The notes beneath the pieces were generated by a model that did no database searches, was not told the DNA's origin, and saw nothing but the letters and a program-made list of their open reading frames with translations. From Gracilibacillus salitolerans (GTDB lineage: Bacteria; Bacillota; Bacilli; Bacillales; Amphibacillaceae), in NCBI RefSeq assembly GCF_009650095.1, contig NZ_CP045915.1, positions 1,922,001 through 1,986,000 on the forward strand: a DNA stretch of 64,000 nucleotides. Direction: 5' to 3'. Each line of letters opens with the position of its first letter. Positions within the stretch are counted from its first letter, which is position 1. Made by a program: the position numbers and the translations under genes. Below are positions 60,736 to 64,000 of the stretch, in pieces.

Positions 60736-61632
60736 ATGCAAACTCATATGAAGCAAAATTTGTGGGGATATCTATTTATTGGACCGTTTATTATAGGCTT
60801 TTTGGCATTTACGATTATTCCTATAGTTGCTTCTTTCTACTTTTCATTTACTTCATATAATTTATTCAATCCACCTGAATGGATAGGGTTAGACAATTTT
60901 AAAGAAATGTTTACATCTGATCCTAGATATTTACATTCATTAAAAATTACATTTATCTACGTATTTGCGGGAGTTCCTTTACGATTACTCTTTGCATTAG
61001 CCGTAGCAATGTTGTTAAACACAGCCTCTAGAGCGGTAGGTTTGTATCGTACTTTATATTACTTGCCATCATTAATTGGGGGTAGTGTAGCAGTTGCGAT
61101 TATGTGGCGTAACATTTTTGGTGACGAGGGAATTGTTAACCTAGCACTAATGACAATGGGTATTGACCCTGTTCGTTGGTTTGGTAATCCAACTGCAGCA
61201 TTATGGATGTTAATTTTCTTATCTGTGTGGCAATTCGGCTCATCGATGTTAATTTTCTTGGCAGGTCTTAAGTCCATACCACAAAGCTACTATGAAGCAG
61301 CTAGTGTTGATGGCGCAAGTTTCTTTCAGAAATTTTATAACATAACGATACCTATGTTAAGTCCAGTAATTTTATTTAATGCAGTTATGCAAACAATTGC
61401 AGCATTTATGACATTTGTTCCTGCCTATATTATATCAAAAGGAACAGGTGGTCCATTAGATGGAACATTATTGTATTCACTATACTTGTTTAAACAAGGT
61501 TTTGAATTCTTCCATATGGGATATGCATCAGCAATGGCTTGGGTAATGCTAGTCATTATTGGGATTTTAACATCAATCATTTTCTTTTCATCTAAATATT
61601 GGGTTCATTACGAATCAGAGGGAGGCAGATAG
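60736..61632 (+). CDS. Sugar ABC transporter permease, MalF/UgpA-like
   Basis: 298 residues with six transmembrane helices (first at about 12-34) and the EAA-type loop YYEAASVDGASFFQKFYNITIPMLSPVILFN. Binding-protein-dependent sugar permease, partner of the next gene. The start follows AAGGGAGC. The gene is 4 bases before its partner. Confidence 0.93.
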   Translation: MQTHMKQNLWGYLFIGPFIIGFLAFTIIPIVASFYFSFTSYNLFNPPEWIGLDNFKEMFTSDPRYLHSLKITFIYVFAGVPLRLLFALAVAMLLNTASRAVGLYRTLYYLPSLIGGSVAVAIMWRNIFGDEGIVNLALMTMGIDPVRWFGNPTAALWMLIFLSVWQFGSSMLIFLAGLKSIPQSYYEAASVDGASFFQKFYNITIPMLSPVILFNAVMQTIAAFMTFVPAYIISKGTGGPLDGTLLYSLYLFKQGFEFFHMGYASAMAWVMLVIIGILTSIIFFSSKYWVHYESEGGR

Positions 61633-61635
61633 GCG

Positions 61636-62475
61636 ATGAAATCAAAACATATCAAAAAACTTGTCTATCATGTATTCGTCGGTGGCTTTGCCATCTTGTT
61701 ACTGTATCCAGTAGTTTGGTTAATTATGAGTTCATTTAAGCCGAGTGAGAGGATTTTTGCGACTGCAGAATCTCTGATTCCACAACCATTTGTATTAGGG
61801 AACTATGCTCAAGGTTGGCAAGGTTTTGGTGATTATGGGTTTGATACTTATATTTTAAATACATTTATATTTGTAATATTAGTATTAATTGGCCATCTGA
61901 TTTCCTGTTCTTTAATTGCATTTGGCTTTGCCAGACTTAATTTTGCCGGAAGAAGATTTTGGTTTTCCATTATGATTTTAACGCTGATGCTTCCATACGA
62001 GATTGTGATGATTCCTCAATATATCATATTCGCTCAACTGGACTGGCTAAATTCATTAAAACCATTAGTGGTACCGGCCTATTTTGGGCATCCATTCTTC
62101 ATCTTTTTATTAGTACAATTCATTAGAACGATTCCTAGAGAATTGGATGAAGCAGCAATTATTGACGGATGTAACACATTTGGCATATACAGAAGAATTA
62201 TATTGCCTTTAATTGTTCCTGCTTTAGCAACGACATCGATTTTTACATTCTATTGGACATGGGATAACTTACTTGGTCCAGTATTATACTTGAATAGTCC
62301 GTCCAAATATACCGTTTCGATGGCATTAAATATGTTCTTAAGTAACGAAACTGTTTCAAATTGGGGTGCCATGTTCGCCATGTCTGTTGCCTCTTTAATA
62401 CCAGTGTTTATTATCTTTTTCATCTTCCAACGTTATGTTGTAGACGGTATTAGTACAAGTGGTTTAAAAGGTTAA
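61636..62475 (+). CDS. Sugar ABC transporter permease, MalG/UgpE-like
   Basis: 279 residues with six helices and the EAA loop [30 protein letters not shown]. Second permease of the importer. No ATPase gene is present; as for many Bacillus sugar importers, a shared MsmX-like ATPase encoded elsewhere would energise it. The start follows GGAGGCAG, overlapping the end of the previous gene's sequence closely. Confidence 0.93.
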   Translation: MKSKHIKKLVYHVFVGGFAILLLYPVVWLIMSSFKPSERIFATAESLIPQPFVLGNYAQGWQGFGDYGFDTYILNTFIFVILVLIGHLISCSLIAFGFARLNFAGRRFWFSIMILTLMLPYEIVMIPQYIIFAQLDWLNSLKPLVVPAYFGHPFFIFLLVQFIRTIPRELDEAAIIDGCNTFGIYRRIILPLIVPALATTSIFTFYWTWDNLLGPVLYLNSPSKYTVSMALNMFLSNETVSNWGAMFAMSVASLIPVFIIFFIFQRYVVDGISTSGLKG

Positions 62476-62532
62476 TCAAAGGTAATTGTTGAGCAATTAT
62501 CACTTGAAGAAGTTTTTAAGGGGGATGTTCGT

Positions 62533-63165
62533 ATGAGCGCATTAAATAAAGCATTTGAATGGATCACAAAAGTTGCGTATTTGAACTTATTATGGATTGG
62601 ATTTACTTTATCTGGTTTAATCCTATTAGGTTTATTTCCATCGACTGCCGCAACCTTTGCAGTAGTAAGAAAATGGGTCTCAGGAAATACTGATATTCCT
62701 CTATTTAAAACTTTTTGGAAAGCCTTTCGTGAGTCAATAGTTCAAGCGAATATTCTTGGATATATAGCAGTCGCAGCAGGCTATATTTTATACTTAGATT
62801 TCTTATTTATTACATTAGTCGAAAACGATTATGTAATGTTACTTACCATTCCATTTTTATTTGTTTCAATACTATTCATATTAACATCATTTTACCTTTT
62901 TCCTGTGTATGTTCACTATGATATGAAAGTATTACAAGTAATTAAAAGTGCCTTTTTTATTATGGTATTAAATCCGTTACCGACATTGGTTATGGTAATG
63001 GGAGTGTTCGGTATTACATATGGTTTATGGAATTTGCAAGGGTTAGCATTGTTTTTTAGCATGAGTTTACTCGCTTTAGGATTAACGATGCCCGCACATA
63101 AAGCTTTTTCAAAAATACAGAAAAAGAAAGCTTATCTCAGTAAACAGAAATTAATGGAAGATTAA
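62533..63165 (+). CDS. YesL-like membrane protein (DUF624)
   Basis: 210 residues with five to six hydrophobic segments, matching the DUF624/YesL family that occurs with YesMN-type regulators and carbohydrate importers (NLLWIGFTLSGLILLGLFPSTAATFAVVRKW). Function is unknown, probably an accessory to uptake. An IS3-family element begins about 15 bases after its stop, so any downstream glycosidase gene has been separated or lost. Confidence 0.9.
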   Translation: MSALNKAFEWITKVAYLNLLWIGFTLSGLILLGLFPSTAATFAVVRKWVSGNTDIPLFKTFWKAFRESIVQANILGYIAVAAGYILYLDFLFITLVENDYVMLLTIPFLFVSILFILTSFYLFPVYVHYDMKVLQVIKSAFFIMVLNPLPTLVMVMGVFGITYGLWNLQGLALFFSMSLLALGLTMPAHKAFSKIQKKKAYLSKQKLMED

Positions 63166-63177
63166 AAAGAGCTCTTG

Positions 63178-64000
63178 GCGGTGGTTACCCCCAAAAGTTA
63201 GAGTTTTATTATGCAGCTGATTGGCTGGATTGAGTTCGGTATTCGACTGGACTCAATCCGGCCAATTTTGTTTTTGATCGTTCATTGTTATACCAGTCGA
63301 TATATTCTTCTATCCGTCTTTTTAATTCGTCATAGCTAACTAATTCTTCCCCATAATACATTTCTTGTTTTAAAATGCCAAAGAAATTCTCTATCGGAGC
63401 GTTGTCTGCGCAGGTTGCTTTACGTGACATGCTTTGGAATACCTTATTTTCTTTTAATGTCCTCACCCATTGGTTGTGCTGGTAATGCCAGCCTTGATCG
63501 GAATGGATGGTAGTGCGATAGGTTGCATGATTCTTTATTATCTCTGTGGTTTCTCTTAAAGGTTCCATGACAAGATCTAACGTTGGACGTTTCCTGATTT
63601 CAAACGCAATAACTTCTCCGTTATAAAGGTCAAAAATCGGATTTAAATATAGCTTCTCTTCGCCTAGACATTTGAATTCTGTAATGTAGGTTACTAACTT
63701 TTGAAGAGGGATAGGTGTGCTAAAGCGGCGGGATAACCGGTTTTTCGCTACTTTTCCTACGTTTCCCTTATATGAATTGTATTTACGGGATTTCCGCATA
63801 AATTTCACACATTTTAATCCCAGTTCCCGCATAATGCGATACACTTTTTTATGGTTGATAGAATGTCCTAATTTCTTTAATTCTTTCGTGATACGTTTAT
63901 AACCATAGCGTTCATGAAATTTCTTAAATAGGTGTGTAATGAGTTCCTTTAATTCTGTATCCAAGTCTTCTTTCCCCATTTTTTTTACATGATAGTGATA
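63178..64000 (-). mobile_element. IS3-family (IS150-like) element, partial
   Basis: Contains the IS3 OrfB gene and one probable end near 63180, where GTGGTTACCCCCAAAAGTTAGA resembles terminal repeats of IS150-like elements (20 of these bases are enough to define it). The other end and OrfA lie beyond the window. Confidence 0.75.
63209..63979 (-). CDS. IS3-family transposase OrfB
   Basis: 256-residue DDE integrase with the HTH_21 region GYKRITKELKKLGHSINHKKVYRIMRELGL followed by an rve domain. The catalytic Asp residues probably lie in NPIFDLYNGEVIAFEI and TTIHSDQGWHY and the Glu in NAPIENFFGILKQEMYY, the D-D-35-E pattern; the C-terminal YIDWYNNERSKTKLAGLSPVEYR is typical. The start at 63979 lies behind an A8 run (63980-63987), a likely site for the programmed frameshift that joins OrfA and OrfB in IS3 elements. 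Confidence 0.9.
   Translation of the reverse strand: MGKEDLDTELKELITHLFKKFHERYGYKRITKELKKLGHSINHKKVYRIMRELGLKCVKFMRKSRKYNSYKGNVGKVAKNRLSRRFSTPIPLQKLVTYITEFKCLGEEKLYLNPIFDLYNGEVIAFEIRKRPTLDLVMEPLRETTEIIKNHATYRTTIHSDQGWHYQHNQWVRTLKENKVFQSMSRKATCADNAPIENFFGILKQEMYYGEELVSYDELKRRIEEYIDWYNNERSKTKLAGLSPVEYRTQSSQSAA

Overview
The window is chromosomal DNA from a low-GC Gram-positive bacterium of the Bacillaceae. Pointers are AAGGAGG ribosome binding sites with frequent GTG/TTG starts, and the Bacillus-type gene orders uvrB-uvrA, hprK-lgt-ppaX-yvoF, yvcD-trxB-rapZ-yvcK-whiA-crh, cggR-gapA-pgk-tpiA-gpmI-eno and secG-est-rnr-smpB-ssrA. It also carries bacillithiol (bshB2) and HPr/Crh/HprK/CcpA-type control. 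Acidic linkers on secreted lipoproteins and a tmRNA tag ending LAAA suggest a halotolerant relative of Oceanobacillus or Gracilibacillus; that placement is inference.

Layout: 1-15.7 kb is core housekeeping: nucleotide excision repair, bacillithiol deacetylase, envelope proteins, HPr kinase, lipoprotein maturation, thioredoxin reductase, RapZ/YvcK/WhiA/Crh, a tRNA-Arg(CCG), and CtsR-controlled clpP. 15.8-23.7 kb is a sulfur region controlled by three SAM-I riboswitches: two in tandem at the head, and a third between the last operon gene and a downstream gene. It encodes a MetY-type sulfhydrylase fused to a CoA-binding domain, a sulfonate-type ABC importer, an acetyl-CoA-synthetase-like ligase, and an FMN alpha-hydroxy-acid oxidase homologue that has lost all its recognisable catalytic residues. 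This is the most likely undescribed system here. 23.8-32.6 kb holds ldh and the CggR-controlled glycolytic operon. 32.8-35.9 kb is a Fur-type iron-siderophore importer without an ATPase. 36.1-44.1 kb has ptsHI (minus strand), lipases, secG, RNase R, SmpB and tmRNA.

44.1-49.2 kb is an accessory and decaying region: a HAD phosphatase, DUF523 and a NUDIX gene that share a recurring leader motif, broken genes, an IS110-family element with a candidate bridge RNA, and an integrase remnant. 49.2-55.7 kb contains TPP-riboswitch-controlled thiC, DUF3231, DUF421 and DoxX proteins, an IS1182-type remnant, and a DUF4309-NagZ fusion lipoprotein. 55.8-63.2 kb is a catabolite-controlled carbohydrate uptake locus (YesMN-like two-component system, solute-binding protein, two permeases, YesL-like protein), each transcription unit having a near-perfect cre site. 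An IS3-family element ends the window.

Carbon control is a theme: crh, hprK and ptsHI make the HPr/Crh phosphoproteins that act with CcpA at cre sites such as the two in the sugar locus, while CggR senses glycolytic flux. All functions are inferred from sequence; no database search was run.
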